A DNA stretch of 64,000 bases from Opitutaceae bacterium. Lineage in GTDB: Bacteria > Verrucomicrobiota > Verrucomicrobiia > Opitutales > Opitutaceae. Below, in pieces: positions 34,463 to 44,500 of the stretch. The notes below the pieces were generated by a model, which was given only the letters and a program-made list of their open reading frames with translations, was not told the DNA's origin and did no database searches. Where the stretch lies: contig JAUSID010000286.1 in NCBI GenBank assembly GCA_030648295.1, positions 1-64,000 on the forward strand, written 5' to 3'. How positions within the stretch are numbered: position 1 is the first letter of the stretch; each line of letters starts with the position of its first letter. The translations under genes and the position numbers were made by a program.

Positions 34463-35548
34463 TCATCCGCGGATTCCAGAAAATCCGTCCGCACGAGCAT
34501 ATTGAATCGGAAGAGGCGGCGTCAGCCCAAGCGTTTTGGCAGCATGCAAAGGCCAATAGGGGTGCCACAATAGAATTCGGCCCAATACCACGAGATCGGC
34601 CTCACCGGTTTCGATAATTTGGTTTGCCGCCATCGGCTCCGAGATCATGCCAACGGCCGCAGTCAGCATCCCCGCCGCGCGGCGCATCTGCGAAGCAAAG
34701 GCTACTTGATAGTGCGGAACCGCGACAACTTTTTGCGCGGGCGACGCGCCACCGGCCGAGCAGTCGACGAGATCTACTCCCGCTTTCGCGAGCCAGCGAC
34801 TGAGTCTAATCGAATCATCGATACTCCAGCCGCCCTCAACAAAATCAGAAGCGGATATTCGCACGAATAATGGCAGGTCTTCCGGCCAGACGGCGCGAGT
34901 GGCCGCCACACACTCGAGCAGAAATCGACAGCGATTCTCAAACGAGCCGCCGTAGTCGTCGTGGCGTTGGTTGCTCAGTGGGGAAAGAAACGAATGAAGC
35001 AAATAGCCATGTGCCGCGTGTAACTCGAGAATCCGAAATCCGGCGCGGAGCGCGCGCTTCGCACTTTCGCGAAACGCTTCGAAAAGCGCGTGGATATCAT
35101 CGTGGGTCAGCTCCTTCGGAACGAGATCGCCCTCTTCCCAAGCCAGCGGGCTCGGACCGACGACGGGCCACCCACCTTCTGAGGGCCCAAGCGCACGCCT
35201 TCGTTCCCATGGTCGACTGTGCGATGCCTTGCGACCGGCATGAGCGAGCTGGATTCCCGGCACGGCCCCATGCTCGGACACAAATTGAGCGATACGCGCG
35301 AACGCCTGTTCTTGCTCGTCGTTCCACAGCCCGAGGTCAAAGGGCGTGATGCGCCCATCGGGCCGCACTGCCGTCGCCTCGGTCATCACGATGCCCGCGC
35401 CGCCAATTGCGCGCGTAGCCAGGTGCACGAAATGCCAGTCGCCCGGCACCCCGTTCGGCGCCGAATACTGGCACATCGGAGATACCATGATCCGATTTTT
35501 TGCCGTAACGGAACGCAGCGTGAGGGACGAAAAAAGCGCGGGAGTCAT
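34463..35548 (-). CDS. Old yellow enzyme, YqjM/XenA-type NAD(P)H:flavin oxidoreductase
   Basis: 361 residues, an FMN TIM barrel. Diagnostic parts are MVSPMCQYSAPNGVPGDWHFVHL (short class Tyr/Cys motif of the YqjM subgroup), IQLAHAGRKAS, ELHAAHGYLLHSFLSPLSNQR (His pair that holds the carbonyl or nitro group) and DLVVLGRILLWHPYW. These enzymes reduce activated C=C bonds of enones or unsaturated acids. In this operon it may reduce a ring-cleavage or cinnamic-type intermediate. Its start overlaps the EthD gene stop by 4 bases. Confidence 0.9.
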   Translation of the reverse strand: MTPALFSSLTLRSVTAKNRIMVSPMCQYSAPNGVPGDWHFVHLATRAIGGAGIVMTEATAVRPDGRITPFDLGLWNDEQEQAFARIAQFVSEHGAVPGIQLAHAGRKASHSRPWERRRALGPSEGGWPVVGPSPLAWEEGDLVPKELTHDDIHALFEAFRESAKRALRAGFRILELHAAHGYLLHSFLSPLSNQRHDDYGGSFENRCRFLLECVAATRAVWPEDLPLFVRISASDFVEGGWSIDDSIRLSRWLAKAGVDLVDCSAGGASPAQKVVAVPHYQVAFASQMRRAAGMLTAAVGMISEPMAANQIIETGEADLVVLGRILLWHPYWPLHAAKTLGLTPPLPIQYARADGFSGIRG

Positions 35549-35865
35549 CTCGGGGCGCCGCTATCTTCGATCTCTGAAATCTGCCGCCATGTCTCTCCGT
35601 GAAACGGAGGAAAGTTCTGCATGTCCGCTTTCGCGCGCATCCGCTCCGGCGACGCGAGCGCCGTATCAAGATCGTGCCGCGAGGCGAAGACGAGCTGCAG
35701 CATCAACAAAAACGGCGCGTCGGCGTCGGCCCCGACGTGGAGTACAACCGAAATCACGCCGGGAAACTTTCGGACGAGGGGCAGGTGCGAGTCGCGATAA
35801 TAGCGAACAAATGCCGCCGGATCGTCGGATTTCCCCCGGTAACACACGAAGTATGATACGGCCAT
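35545..35865 (-). CDS. EthD-family protein
   Basis: 106 residues with the dimeric alpha+beta barrel pattern of EthD: YFVCYRGKSDDPAAFVRYYRDSHLPLVRKFPGV and FLLMLQLVFASRHDLDTALASPERMRAKADM. Members include small monooxygenase- or decarboxylase-type enzymes and accessory proteins of ring degradation. It is translationally coupled to the old yellow enzyme gene, which suggests a shared or consecutive step. Confidence 0.8.
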   Translation of the reverse strand: MAVSYFVCYRGKSDDPAAFVRYYRDSHLPLVRKFPGVISVVLHVGADADAPFLLMLQLVFASRHDLDTALASPERMRAKADMQNFPPFHGETWRQISEIEDSGAPR

Positions 35866-35936
35866 ATATAATTGATTAATTGTCCTGTACTTCTCCGGCG
35901 TGGCGACAAACGGCGAAGCTCACGGTGTTTCTTCCA

Positions 35937-37355
35937 TCACATCGTTTCTTTCGTGACGGGTTTCGCCGGTTCGCTCACATAGTCCTGTAACGACACCTTG
36001 CCCCACTCCTGCGGCCAGGCACGTTCGTAGTTCCGCCGCTCAGCCGCCCGGTAGGCGGGCGGCTTCGTGGCGTTGATACCCCATTTGCCCACGATGCATG
36101 GGAACCGGCTGGCGGCGGCGTTCGGCGAGAACTCCGGAATTGTCCTGGCCGACGGATCGAAAGGAAAGCCGCGGCCGTTGTTTACGATGATCAAATCGCG
36201 TGTGGGATCGACCCGCGTCGCCAGCGCATACTCGACCTCGCGCGGATCGTAAATGTCGATATCGGGATCGACCGCCACCGCCATCTTCATGTTCAGCCAG
36301 GAAGAGCCGAGCGCGCACAGCAACGCATCGGTCGCCTGTCCTTCCCATACAGGCTCGATCTGCAGCAGCACCATGAGCGCCGCGCCACCCTGCGGGAAAT
36401 GGACGTCGCGCACCGGGACGCCCATCGCCTGCAGCTTCTCATAGATGATCGCCTCGTGAAACAGCCGAGGCATTTCCTGATGATCCGTGAACGGCGTCAT
36501 CATGTGATTTCGATAGATCGGTTCGCGTCGCAACGTGATGGCTGTAACTTCGAACACCGGCTGCTGCTCGGCGTATGGGGTGAACAAACATGTCGGGCCG
36601 GGCGATGGTCCGTCCTGCGCCATGCGGCTGGGATGCACGAAGCCTTCGATCACGATCGACGCGTCCGCGGGCACGACCAGGTCGTGCGAAAGGCATTTCA
36701 CGACCTCTCCGCGATGGCCGGTGATGGCCTCGAACAGCTCCATTTCCCACCAGTTCTTGTGTGGATGCGAATAGCATCCTGCGAGTTCCCAGGCGGGATG
36801 ACATCCGATGACAATGGCCTGCGGCATCCGCTCCTGGCGCTGCCTATACTTGCCCAGAATCCGATTCGCCGTCGACGTGACGAACGAACACACCATTTCA
36901 TTGGCAGAGAGGACGCCGCAACGCGGATACATCTGATTGAACTGCTTTGTCTCCGGATCGCGATGAACCGCGAACGAGGTGGTATATGGATACGGGTCGA
37001 TGTCGGTGTGAGTGACAATCGGCAGCCTTCGCAAGTCCGCTTCCTCGTCCTTCCAGACCACCTCCTGACACGGTGCCTCCGGCAACGTGACCAACGGGCG
37101 CGGCCCACGGCGCAATACTTCCTGAAGGGCCGGCACCACTGCACCGGCAGCGCAACCGAGCACTCGGGCCTGCGCTGCGCGATTGACGAAGAGTTGGTCC
37201 ACGAGGCGGAAGCCCGGATACTGGTTAATGCGGTCAAATACAATTGTCTCCCTCGCTTGCGCCGTCAAAGCGCCGACGTGCCGGAGCTCGACTGGCTTCG
37301 TCACTACCACGTGGGCCGCCCGGTGCTCGGCGAGAAAATCGGCGAGGGACAGCAT
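35937..37355 (-). CDS. UbiD-family (de)carboxylase
   Basis: 472 residues, about the usual length of the family. Typical regions are LRRLPIVTHTDIDPYPYTTSFAVHRDP, QFNQMYPRCGVLSANEMVC, IGCHPAWELAGCYSHPHKNWWEMELFEAITG, VEYALATRVDPTRDLIIVNN and IVGKWGINATKPP. UbiD enzymes use prenylated FMN, made by UbiX, to (de)carboxylate aromatic, hetero-aromatic or cinnamic acids. A UbiX gene is two genes upstream in the same operon. The substrate is not evident; ferulate-like acids fit the neighbouring xylan-esterase genes (inference). Confidence 0.9.
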   Translation of the reverse strand: MLSLADFLAEHRAAHVVVTKPVELRHVGALTAQARETIVFDRINQYPGFRLVDQLFVNRAAQARVLGCAAGAVVPALQEVLRRGPRPLVTLPEAPCQEVVWKDEEADLRRLPIVTHTDIDPYPYTTSFAVHRDPETKQFNQMYPRCGVLSANEMVCSFVTSTANRILGKYRQRQERMPQAIVIGCHPAWELAGCYSHPHKNWWEMELFEAITGHRGEVVKCLSHDLVVPADASIVIEGFVHPSRMAQDGPSPGPTCLFTPYAEQQPVFEVTAITLRREPIYRNHMMTPFTDHQEMPRLFHEAIIYEKLQAMGVPVRDVHFPQGGAALMVLLQIEPVWEGQATDALLCALGSSWLNMKMAVAVDPDIDIYDPREVEYALATRVDPTRDLIIVNNGRGFPFDPSARTIPEFSPNAAASRFPCIVGKWGINATKPPAYRAAERRNYERAWPQEWGKVSLQDYVSEPAKPVTKETM

Positions 37356-37366
37356 GACGTAGGGAA

Positions 37367-38014
37367 CTAAGACGCTGCAGCAACTGCCGCAGGTCCGATG
37401 TTCACGAACTTTTTGAAGCCAGCGACCGGTGGCTCGCTCTCTACGCCCATCGCGTTGTGCATCGTGTTATACATTTTCCAGAAGCCAACCAGAAGGATGA
37501 TCTCCATATACTCCTGAGGGCTGAAGGTCTTGGCCATGCGCGCGCGGAGTTCGTCCGTGACGCCGCGGGCATCCAGGCTTGCCTGATGCACAAACTCTTG
37601 GGCGAGCCTCTCGCGTTCGTCCGCGGGCTCGTGCATACGGAGGAGGTCCTCGACGGCCTTTTCGTCGTATCCGAATTTCTTTTTGAAGACGCCGACGTGG
37701 TGTGATGTGCAATAGGCGCATTCGTTATCGCGGCTCGCGATCATCGACAGACGATACTTTGTCTCCTCGCTGAGCGCATTGCGCTCGTCGCGCATCAATG
37801 CGTTGTTCATCCGAATCATGGCTTCCGCCACCCATGGCACGTGAAGATACAGGCGGATCGTATCGGGCAGGAACCCCATGCGCTTGGCATAGAATTCGAT
37901 ATCGGGCCGAACGTAAATGGGCACGTTCTCGAAATGTTCGCCCAACTCCGGAAATGGGATGTAGGGAGGCGTCGACGTTTCAGCCGGTGAACGTTTTTCT
38001 GCGGAGCTATTCAT
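37367..38014 (-). CDS. Carboxymuconolactone decarboxylase/AhpD-like protein
   Basis: 215 residues. The AhpD fold signature is NECAYCTSHHVGVFKKKFGYD (CxxC followed by His), preceded by EETKYRLSMIASRD and followed by MEIILLVGFWKMYNTMHNAMG. It is paralogous to the C-terminal domain of the HpaB fusion at 47656, with shared RMGFLP and FWKMYNT blocks. Roles of this family range from lactone decarboxylation to peroxide reduction; the CxxC suggests redox chemistry. Its start overlaps the ubiX stop by 8 bases. Confidence 0.85.
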   Translation of the reverse strand: MNSSAEKRSPAETSTPPYIPFPELGEHFENVPIYVRPDIEFYAKRMGFLPDTIRLYLHVPWVAEAMIRMNNALMRDERNALSEETKYRLSMIASRDNECAYCTSHHVGVFKKKFGYDEKAVEDLLRMHEPADERERLAQEFVHQASLDARGVTDELRARMAKTFSPQEYMEIILLVGFWKMYNTMHNAMGVESEPPVAGFKKFVNIGPAAVAAAS

Positions 38015-38678
38015 TATGGTTTAAAAAATCGGGGTTCGGTTGGGACATGCGCGTGGACTTTTCGGACGTAGCTGTTGGTCCGGCGGCCGCGGCCAGCCCA
38101 GCCGGCGTTAGGCCGTTTTCGCCCCACCGAGCGCAAAACGAATGCGGCACGCGCATCGCATCAAATGAGCGGGCTACGGTGGACAGCACCAGATCTTCGA
38201 TCGTCTTCGGCCGGTGGTAAAAAGCGGGCACAGGCGGAAGAATAATCCCGCCAATCTCCGCCACCTGCTGCATCAGCCGCAGATGACCCAGATGGAGAGG
38301 CGCTTCGCGGACCATCAACACCACGGGGCGTCTTTCCTTCAGACAGACGTCAGCGGCACGGATGACGAGGGTCTCGTTATATGAATGAGCAATACCGGAA
38401 AGAGTCGTGATCGAGCAGGGGGCGACGAGCATGCCGTCGATTGGATACGATCCGCTCGAAATCGGCGCGGCGAGATTGCCGTTGCCATAATTGTGCGTCG
38501 CCATGGCGGCGACATCGTCTGGTTTATAGGCGGTCTCCCATTCGATGCACTGGCGCCCGTATTTCGTCATGACGAGGTGCGTTTCCACCTCCAGTTCGCG
38601 CAGCAATTTCAGCGCCGTGATTCCGTAGATCGCGCCAGTGGCGCCGCTGATCCCGACGATGATGCGGCGCGGGTTCAT
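38007..38678 (-). CDS. ubiX: UbiX-type flavin prenyltransferase
   Basis: 223 residues; the first 190 are a complete UbiX fold: RRIIVGISGATGAIYGITAL, GMLVAPCSITTLSGIAHSYNETLVIRAADVCLKERRPVVLMVREAPLH and EIGGIILPPVPAFYHRPKTIEDL. It transfers a dimethylallyl group to FMN to make the prenyl-FMN cofactor of UbiD enzymes. A 35-residue tail (from about 190) is extra. The start overlaps the DUF2848 stop by 4 bases, so cofactor and decarboxylase are made from one message. Confidence 0.93.
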   Translation of the reverse strand: MNPRRIIVGISGATGAIYGITALKLLRELEVETHLVMTKYGRQCIEWETAYKPDDVAAMATHNYGNGNLAAPISSGSYPIDGMLVAPCSITTLSGIAHSYNETLVIRAADVCLKERRPVVLMVREAPLHLGHLRLMQQVAEIGGIILPPVPAFYHRPKTIEDLVLSTVARSFDAMRVPHSFCARWGENGLTPAGLAAAAGPTATSEKSTRMSQPNPDFLNHNE

Positions 38679-39415
38679 GCGGCGGATTTTCGGCCGGCGG
38701 TGGCCGACAATGCAGGTTGCGGCAAGTGCGCGACCTCGTAAGCGAAGCGAAGCGCGCGATTCAATCGCGGGTCGAACAATTCCCCCTTGAACGCGGCGTC
38801 CAGCGCGCCGGCGCCGTCGCCGGCCGGGATCGTGCCGGAAAAGACCAGGAGGCCGTTGTTTTCATCGCGGGCGACCCTCGAGCGGATCGAATCGAGCAGG
38901 GCGCGCGGCGCGAGCAGACGTTCGCAACGTCCTTCCTGATAGAGCGTCCAATCGCCTCCTTCGGGACGGCTCCAGGAGCGAAGGATTAATTCATCCCAGT
39001 GTGCTTCCACCTCTTCGAAAGGCCACGCCATCGCGGAGCATACGTTCGGGCAAACCTGTTTACTTAGCAGCACATCGGCGGTTTCGACCGCCCGATCAGT
39101 ATGATCGCTGCCCACTGTCACCAGCAATCGGTCGCGGTCGGCAATTAGCACGTATTCGACTTCGCCCGAGGTCTTGCTGCCGGTCACTTCGATCCGCTCC
39201 GCCTGCGTCAGAGTGGCGACCGGGAGCCGGTAATACATTGGCACTTCGGGCGGCGGGCACACGCCCTGCTCGGCCAGCTCGGCGACATGCGCCCGCACTG
39301 TGTCTTGGTTCCGTCCGGAATAGCCAGCGTTCACCACCACGTCGATGGGCACCGATACAGTGGCGATGCCGCCTTGGAGGTTCCCGACCGAAAAGACAAG
39401 ATTCCGGGCGCTCAT
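38675..39415 (-). CDS. DUF2848-family protein
   Basis: 246 residues. The family pattern is clear: NAGYSGRNQDTVRAHVAELAEQGVCPPPEVPMYYRL, ERIEVTGSKTSGEVEYVLIAD, LLVTVGSDHTDRAVE and a late GLLVFSGTIPAGDG. The fold is related to fumarylacetoacetate hydrolase-type proteins, and members occur in catabolic operons, but the reaction is not known. It directly follows the cupin gene (stop of cupin at 39416). Confidence 0.75.
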   Translation of the reverse strand: MSARNLVFSVGNLQGGIATVSVPIDVVVNAGYSGRNQDTVRAHVAELAEQGVCPPPEVPMYYRLPVATLTQAERIEVTGSKTSGEVEYVLIADRDRLLVTVGSDHTDRAVETADVLLSKQVCPNVCSAMAWPFEEVEAHWDELILRSWSRPEGGDWTLYQEGRCERLLAPRALLDSIRSRVARDENNGLLVFSGTIPAGDGAGALDAAFKGELFDPRLNRALRFAYEVAHLPQPALSATAGRKSAA

Positions 39416-39778
39416 TTAATCGCGAATCTCACTGCCAAAATAATGCAGCTCGAGCAGGAGGCATCCTTGCTCGCTGGCGAAAGGTCCGTGCGGCACGTGA
39501 GGCGGCCGGCACGCGTGGGTAAACCTGCGAAAGGTGTGACCTCCCACCTGCAAGTCACCCGAGAGGACGTTTACCTCCTCCCAATATTCGTGCTCGAAGG
39601 GGATGTCGGTGTGTGCGCCAGGCAAGAAGCGAAGCAGCCGCGTGCGGATTCCCCGACGGCCGACTTCGTCGAGTTCGCCCGAAAGTATTTTCTGCTGAAT
39701 CCCGGGCGGATAACCCGGCGGAGACTCCCAGCCGGTTTCGAGATCAACGGTAAAAAACTCGCGGTGTTCCTTAGGCAT
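39416..39778 (-). CDS. Cupin-domain protein
   Basis: 120 residues, one cupin barrel with RFLPGAHTDIPFEHEYWEEVNVLSGDLQV and a second motif HVPHGPFASEQGCLLLELHYF. The His/Glu residues suit a single metal. Such cupins in catabolic operons act as isomerases, dioxygenases or hydrolases of small acids. It begins inside the last 8 bases of the nitrilase gene, so it belongs to the same operon. Confidence 0.75.
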   Translation of the reverse strand: MPKEHREFFTVDLETGWESPPGYPPGIQQKILSGELDEVGRRGIRTRLLRFLPGAHTDIPFEHEYWEEVNVLSGDLQVGGHTFRRFTHACRPPHVPHGPFASEQGCLLLELHYFGSEIRD

Positions 39779-40586
39779 GGTTGGCAGGAATAAAAAACGG
39801 GTTGGGGTTCAAGAAATCGACGCGATCACGCAGGGCGGGAAACGTGCGACGTGCCGCGAGTAGCTCCTTTGGATCAATATCGACCGTCATGACTTCTTCG
39901 TCGGCGCCAGCCTCTTTGATTGGGACGCCATTTGGACCGATCACCATGCTGTGGCCAGCCAGCTCAATGCCCGCCGACGTTCCGCAACCATTCGTTGCGA
40001 TGACCAGTGCTTGGTTTTCCAATGCTCGAGTTCGAACCAGCAGCCGCCACGCATCGAGCCGCGCCGCCGGCCACGCGGAAGCGACAAGGAAAATGCACGC
40101 GCCTTGGTCCACCATCGCGCGAAACAGCTCCGGGAAGCGCAAATCGTAGCAGATCGCCAGGCCCGCTTGGCCCCAGTCCGTATCAACGACGGCGATTTCG
40201 CCGCCCGGCTTCAACCGGGCGCGTTCCTGCGACTCGTAACCGAAAAGGTGAATCTTGCGGTATTTTGCCACCAGTTTTCCCGTCCGATCGAACAACACGC
40301 TGCAATTGAAGCAATCCTCGCCATCGCGCTCTATCACGCTGCCGAGATGCAGCCAGGCATTGAGTTCCCGCGCCTTGCAGGAAAATTGCTCGATGAATAC
40401 TTCCTGCAGCCCGATCGCGACCGCGGCTGAAGGGTAATGCTCGAACGCGAAATATCCGATCGGCCAGAGTTCCGGCAGCATGATTAGGTCGCTCCCGCGT
40501 GCTCGCTCGAGTAATTCACAAACGCGCCGCGGGTATTCGTTGTCGCGAACGGGCGGAGAGGCAATCTGCAGGCATGAAATGCGCAT
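39771..40586 (-). CDS. Carbon-nitrogen hydrolase (nitrilase superfamily)
   Basis: 271 residues from the ATG at 40586 (MRISCLQIASPPVRD). The catalytic triad is visible: E39 in IMLPELWPIG, K111 in AKYRKIHLFGYES and C146 in LAICYDLRFPELFR. Members hydrolyse amides, carbamoyl groups or nitriles. It is the first gene of the minus-strand operon that runs to 34463, about 150 bases downstream of the palindromic operator and a TTGACA hexamer. An amide or N-carbamoyl substrate linked to an aromatic acid is a reasonable guess. Confidence 0.88.
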   Translation of the reverse strand: MRISCLQIASPPVRDNEYPRRVCELLERARGSDLIMLPELWPIGYFAFEHYPSAAVAIGLQEVFIEQFSCKARELNAWLHLGSVIERDGEDCFNCSVLFDRTGKLVAKYRKIHLFGYESQERARLKPGGEIAVVDTDWGQAGLAICYDLRFPELFRAMVDQGACIFLVASAWPAARLDAWRLLVRTRALENQALVIATNGCGTSAGIELAGHSMVIGPNGVPIKEAGADEEVMTVDIDPKELLAARRTFPALRDRVDFLNPNPFFIPANHA

Positions 40587-40736
40587 AGTGTTCACGTGCG
40601 ATGCGAAAACGTCACGCCGGTGGCTTTGATGCGGGGACTCATGCAAGAAGAATTGCGGATCCTACTTGGGGGAGAGCGTTCACTCGAACGCGACGTGTGA
40701 AATCCAGCTAAAAGAGGGAAAATTTCTCGACATCCT

Positions 40737-40752
40737 GTTTCGTATCCGAAAC
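40737..40752. promoter_or_regulatory. Palindromic operator GTTTCG-TATC-CGAAAC (copy 1)
   Basis: A perfect 6+6 palindrome between the divergent nitrilase operon and sigma-factor gene. On the minus strand, TTGACA (complement of 40774-40779) lies 21 bases upstream, so the palindrome covers the -10/start region of the nitrilase operon. It is 29 bases before the sigma-factor ATG. Confidence 0.85.
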
Positions 40753-40781
40753 ATCTCAGCGCTACCCCAACCCTGTCAAGC

Positions 40782-41489
40782 ATGGATACGCAGGCTCGAC
40801 GTGAGGCCCCCGCGCAGCGCCCTCCTCGATATTCGCCAGCAAGCGCGCACCTTCCGCTCGTGCATACGGCCGGCGACGAACGGCATCAATCTCCTGCTCG
40901 CGTCGGGAAGCCTGGGCCGGGGCGATTGTCGGGAGCGGCGGTATTGCAGATTGCTTTTTCGGCGGGCGATGGCGGAGAACTACCGCAATGGTTCAGGACG
41001 GAGGTGAAATTGCACGAATCAATCCTCAGGTCCTATTTGCGAGCATCATTTCCCTCCGTTCAAGACATCGACAATATCGTGCAAGAGTCATTTGTGCGAA
41101 TCTGGAAGGTGAAGGTGACGCGCTCCGTTGATTCAGCGAAATCATTCCTCTTTCGCATTGCGCGAAATCTGGCGATCGATGAAGTGCGCCGCTATCAAGC
41201 ATCCCCCGTACACGCCGCCATCGACTTGGTCGACTTGTCCGCCTTTGATGACAACCCGGACGCAGCAGAACAATTATGCCATATCGAGGAGACTGAACTA
41301 CTCCGGGCCGCCATACAAAGCCTTCCTCCGCGTTGCCGCGAGATATTCATTTCGCGCAAGCTTGAAGGCAGACGAAACAAGGATATCGCCAAGTTTCTGG
41401 GCATCACGGAGGGCACGGTCGAGGTCCAGATAACCCGCGGCATCAAGCTGTGCCGCGAGTATCTGATTCGAAATGGGGTTTTCCGCTAA
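40782..41489 (+). CDS. ECF-type RNA polymerase sigma factor
   Basis: 235 residues from the ATG at 40782; the first 70 are disordered and the sigma core begins at QWFRTEVKLHESILRSYLRASFP. Region 2 (VQDIDNIVQESFVRIWKVK, SFLFRIARNLAIDEVRRYQ) and region 4 (LPPRCREIFISRKLEGRRNKDIAKFLGITEGTVEVQITRGIKLC) are complete. No anti-sigma or FecR-like gene is adjacent, so it is an orphan here. The operator upstream suggests control by the same regulator as the catabolic operon. It could drive the xylan genes. Confidence 0.88.
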   Translation: MDTQARREAPAQRPPRYSPASAHLPLVHTAGDERHQSPARVGKPGPGRLSGAAVLQIAFSAGDGGELPQWFRTEVKLHESILRSYLRASFPSVQDIDNIVQESFVRIWKVKVTRSVDSAKSFLFRIARNLAIDEVRRYQASPVHAAIDLVDLSAFDDNPDAAEQLCHIEETELLRAAIQSLPPRCREIFISRKLEGRRNKDIAKFLGITEGTVEVQITRGIKLCREYLIRNGVFR

Positions 41490-41507
41490 ACGGTGACTTC
41501 TCAGTCA

Positions 41508-41534
41508 CGGTGAAGGCGTATTCCGCGTTCACCG
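41508..41534. terminator. Possible bidirectional terminator hairpin
   Basis: CGGTGAA (41508-41514) and TTCACCG (41528-41534) pair around a GC-rich loop that can extend the stem. It lies in the 59-base gap between the convergent sigma-factor and beta-helix genes, the expected place for a shared terminator. There is no T run on either side, so confidence is moderate. Confidence 0.45.
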
Positions 41535-41548
41535 CGAACATAAGCAAG

Positions 41549-44500
41549 TTATCGCTTGAACTTGATGTAATCGATCTTCGCTTCCATTATATCATAAGCG
41601 TGCGCGGGGTCGCTTACAAGCGTGACGGTGTCACCCTGTGCCAAGCTAACGCCGACGCTGTAATCGCTGTATGTGTCAGCTCCGGATCCAACCATATAAA
41701 TATTACCTAAATCTTGAGTGTAATTTGGGGCGGTTCCCTTTTTCAGACTCAGCCGTCCCACCTCCGCAGTGGCAACCCGAATGATAATGCTGGAAGAGGC
41801 GGAGACGTTTGTAAATGTAATGCCATGGCCGATGGTGCTGAATGCCACGACCTGTCCTGTCCCGCCTGGTACAATTGGCGGCAGCGGGTTTCCAACCCGC
41901 GTTGCAGCTTCGGCCTCGAGGAGAACAGATGTGTTGTCAACCATGCTGAAATCATCCGCATAGTAATTCTCGCTCGCCACGGAATTATCGACGTACAGCT
42001 CCGCGGCGTTAAGCGTTCCTGTCCAACTAAGCGCTACGTCCCCATCGATGGAAGCCCAAGTGCTTCCCACTGTCACCGGCCCCACCGTAAAATAATAGTC
42101 CTGCGCAGGGTTGCCATAGTTCCACCGCACTTTTAACGACACGCTGCTTTGCCCAGACGCATTCCTGACCATGCCGTGCAACGTAAACGTACCGGGACCC
42201 TTTGCAATCAACGCTGCTTTGATATCGCGCGCCAGTCCGCTGGAGCTCAGGCCTCCGCGACTGGAGACATAGACCGATTTGGCATTCTTGAAAACGACGC
42301 TGGTCTCTGACGCAAGAGAAGCCGTATCTTTCGCATACCAAGGCGTGATCCCGTTTTCAAAATCAGGATTCTTTTGGTTTCCTTGAGGGCCGAAGGCCAA
42401 CATGTTTTTATCGCCATAACCACCACTGTAGACATAATAAGGGTCCGGTAGGCCTGTCGTCGGGGTCAGCACCGCAATGGGATTATAGTTCTCTTCACGG
42501 CCGTTCTTGTTGAAGGCATAGGCCCCCCGGTCTAATACCACAGTGGGGGTAAACTTGCGCAAGTAGTTCTCCACATCCTTCTTGGCGGCCAGCCCGTTGG
42601 CGTTACTTCCTTTTCCCACGGCCTCGGTCGCAGTGCTTTTCAGGTGAAGATCCAAGCTGCTCAGGATCGCCGGCTTTGGTATATTGCCGGCACCGAATAC
42701 TTCATCCATCTTATCATCACCTATGTCAGGGCCGTAAGACAGGGTCGAACCGACAAAGTAATATGCCAGTTGCGTTCGGGCGATTTTCTTGTTTCCCGTC
42801 CCGGCAGGAACGTCTCCGCCACCACCTATGAATAGGTTCTGCGTGAAGCTTATACCCGTACTTTGGTATAGCCATACCGGGTCGCCATGCGTGTACGTTA
42901 TGATATTATTGTCGATATTGGCGTTATTAGATTCATGAATAGCCAGGCTGCTTCGGACGTTGGACGGCGGAAATACCCCATTATCGAAAATGGTATTATG
43001 TTCGATTTCACCCCAGCTGGATTGATGAAATTGAATTCCGTCGAAACCATTGTTGAATGCTACGTTGCTCTCGAGGCGCATTTTGCCGTAAGGATAAGCG
43101 CCGCCATTATTCCGGGTGGTGTAGAGTCCTTCGCCGTCCACGATGCCGTCTGTATACATCGCGCCCCCATACCCGGCGTAGTCGGGATCGAACGGTGTCT
43201 GGGTGAAAACCATCGTGTTCCAACTACTGTGGACGATGTTCCCTCGCATCCACATCTTTACTCCAGCGTAGTTGTCGTAGGAGCTCGAGGCGGCGAATAC
43301 CATCGCGCTCGATGCGGAGTGCGTCCACCAATTGGCGTTGCTGACCGTATTGTTCTCGAATACCACGTAATCGGCACTATCGCATCGTAGGCCCGAGCCT
43401 GTCGTGTCATGTATGTTGCAGTTTCTGACGATAACGTGATGGGAGCCCGGGAAGGTAATCCCATTCCCATTGAACACGTTCGAGCGGGGATAATCGCTTA
43501 ACAGCAGTCGGTTTTTTTCGGCCATGCTGTAAGAGATCGACTGGGCTGCGCCTTCAACTTCAAGTCCGTCGATGATGATGTAGGATGCACCACCTCCATT
43601 AATACCGTTAGGACCGTTGAAAGCCAGCTTGACGGCGTCTTTCATGTAGTTTGTGAAGGTGATGTATTTCCCAGCGACCCCTGATGTGTTTAACTTTACG
43701 AGGGAGGACGATCCTTGTATTAGCGACAGTTGTTGCTCGTTGATCTGACCGTAAGGTGTCGTCTTGAGAGCCTCGAGTGCCATCTTGACGCTCGAATACG
43801 TGCTCGTGGTATATGTGCCTGCCATGACATATACCGTGTCGCCTGGCTGAACCTTGTTTGCTGCCGCTTGAAGCGTTGCGAATGGCGTAGAGGTGGACAG
43901 GCCGTCATTGCCGTCGTTGCCAGTTGGACCGACGTAATACGCGGTGCCTACCACTTTCGTCAGCATCACACTATCAATATGGAAATCGGCCGTGGTATCG
44001 TTCCAGATGGAGAAGGCCGCCTCCTGCAACGTGCCGCTCCAGCTCAATTTAATCGGCCCTCGAATGAGCGTCCATGGACCGGTGACGCTGGTTACAGGCA
44101 GATCATACCAGGAATCGATGCCATTTACCTTCAATCGGAACCTCGGCGTGATGTTGGCAGCAGCAGCCTTGACATACAATGTGACGTTATAGGTCCCTTG
44201 GCCGTTGGCGTTAAGGAGTGACAGAACATCCTGTTGCGCGGTTTTGTCGGCTACAGTACGCCCTGAGATCTTGAGGCACTTTAACCCGCCATAAACGGGA
44301 GGAATGGTATTTATCTGGGTGAGGAATGCACCGTTCAGGGAAGTCCACGGCGCGAACGAGGCCCCTTCAATATCGCCGTTCGTCAGGAGCTGATCTCCCT
44401 GCGCCGCGTTCAGGTTGCCGGAGAGCGACACGGTCGCGGCGGCTATTCCGATGACTGCTCGAACCGCAATCGCCAAGCGCGCCATGGGAGCTGTTCCTTT

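Noticed and set aside
35920-35965. Further operator copy (GTTTC words near 35930-35960)
   Set aside because: Only single half-sites (GTTTCT, GTTTCG) without a matching CGAAAC at 4-base spacing.
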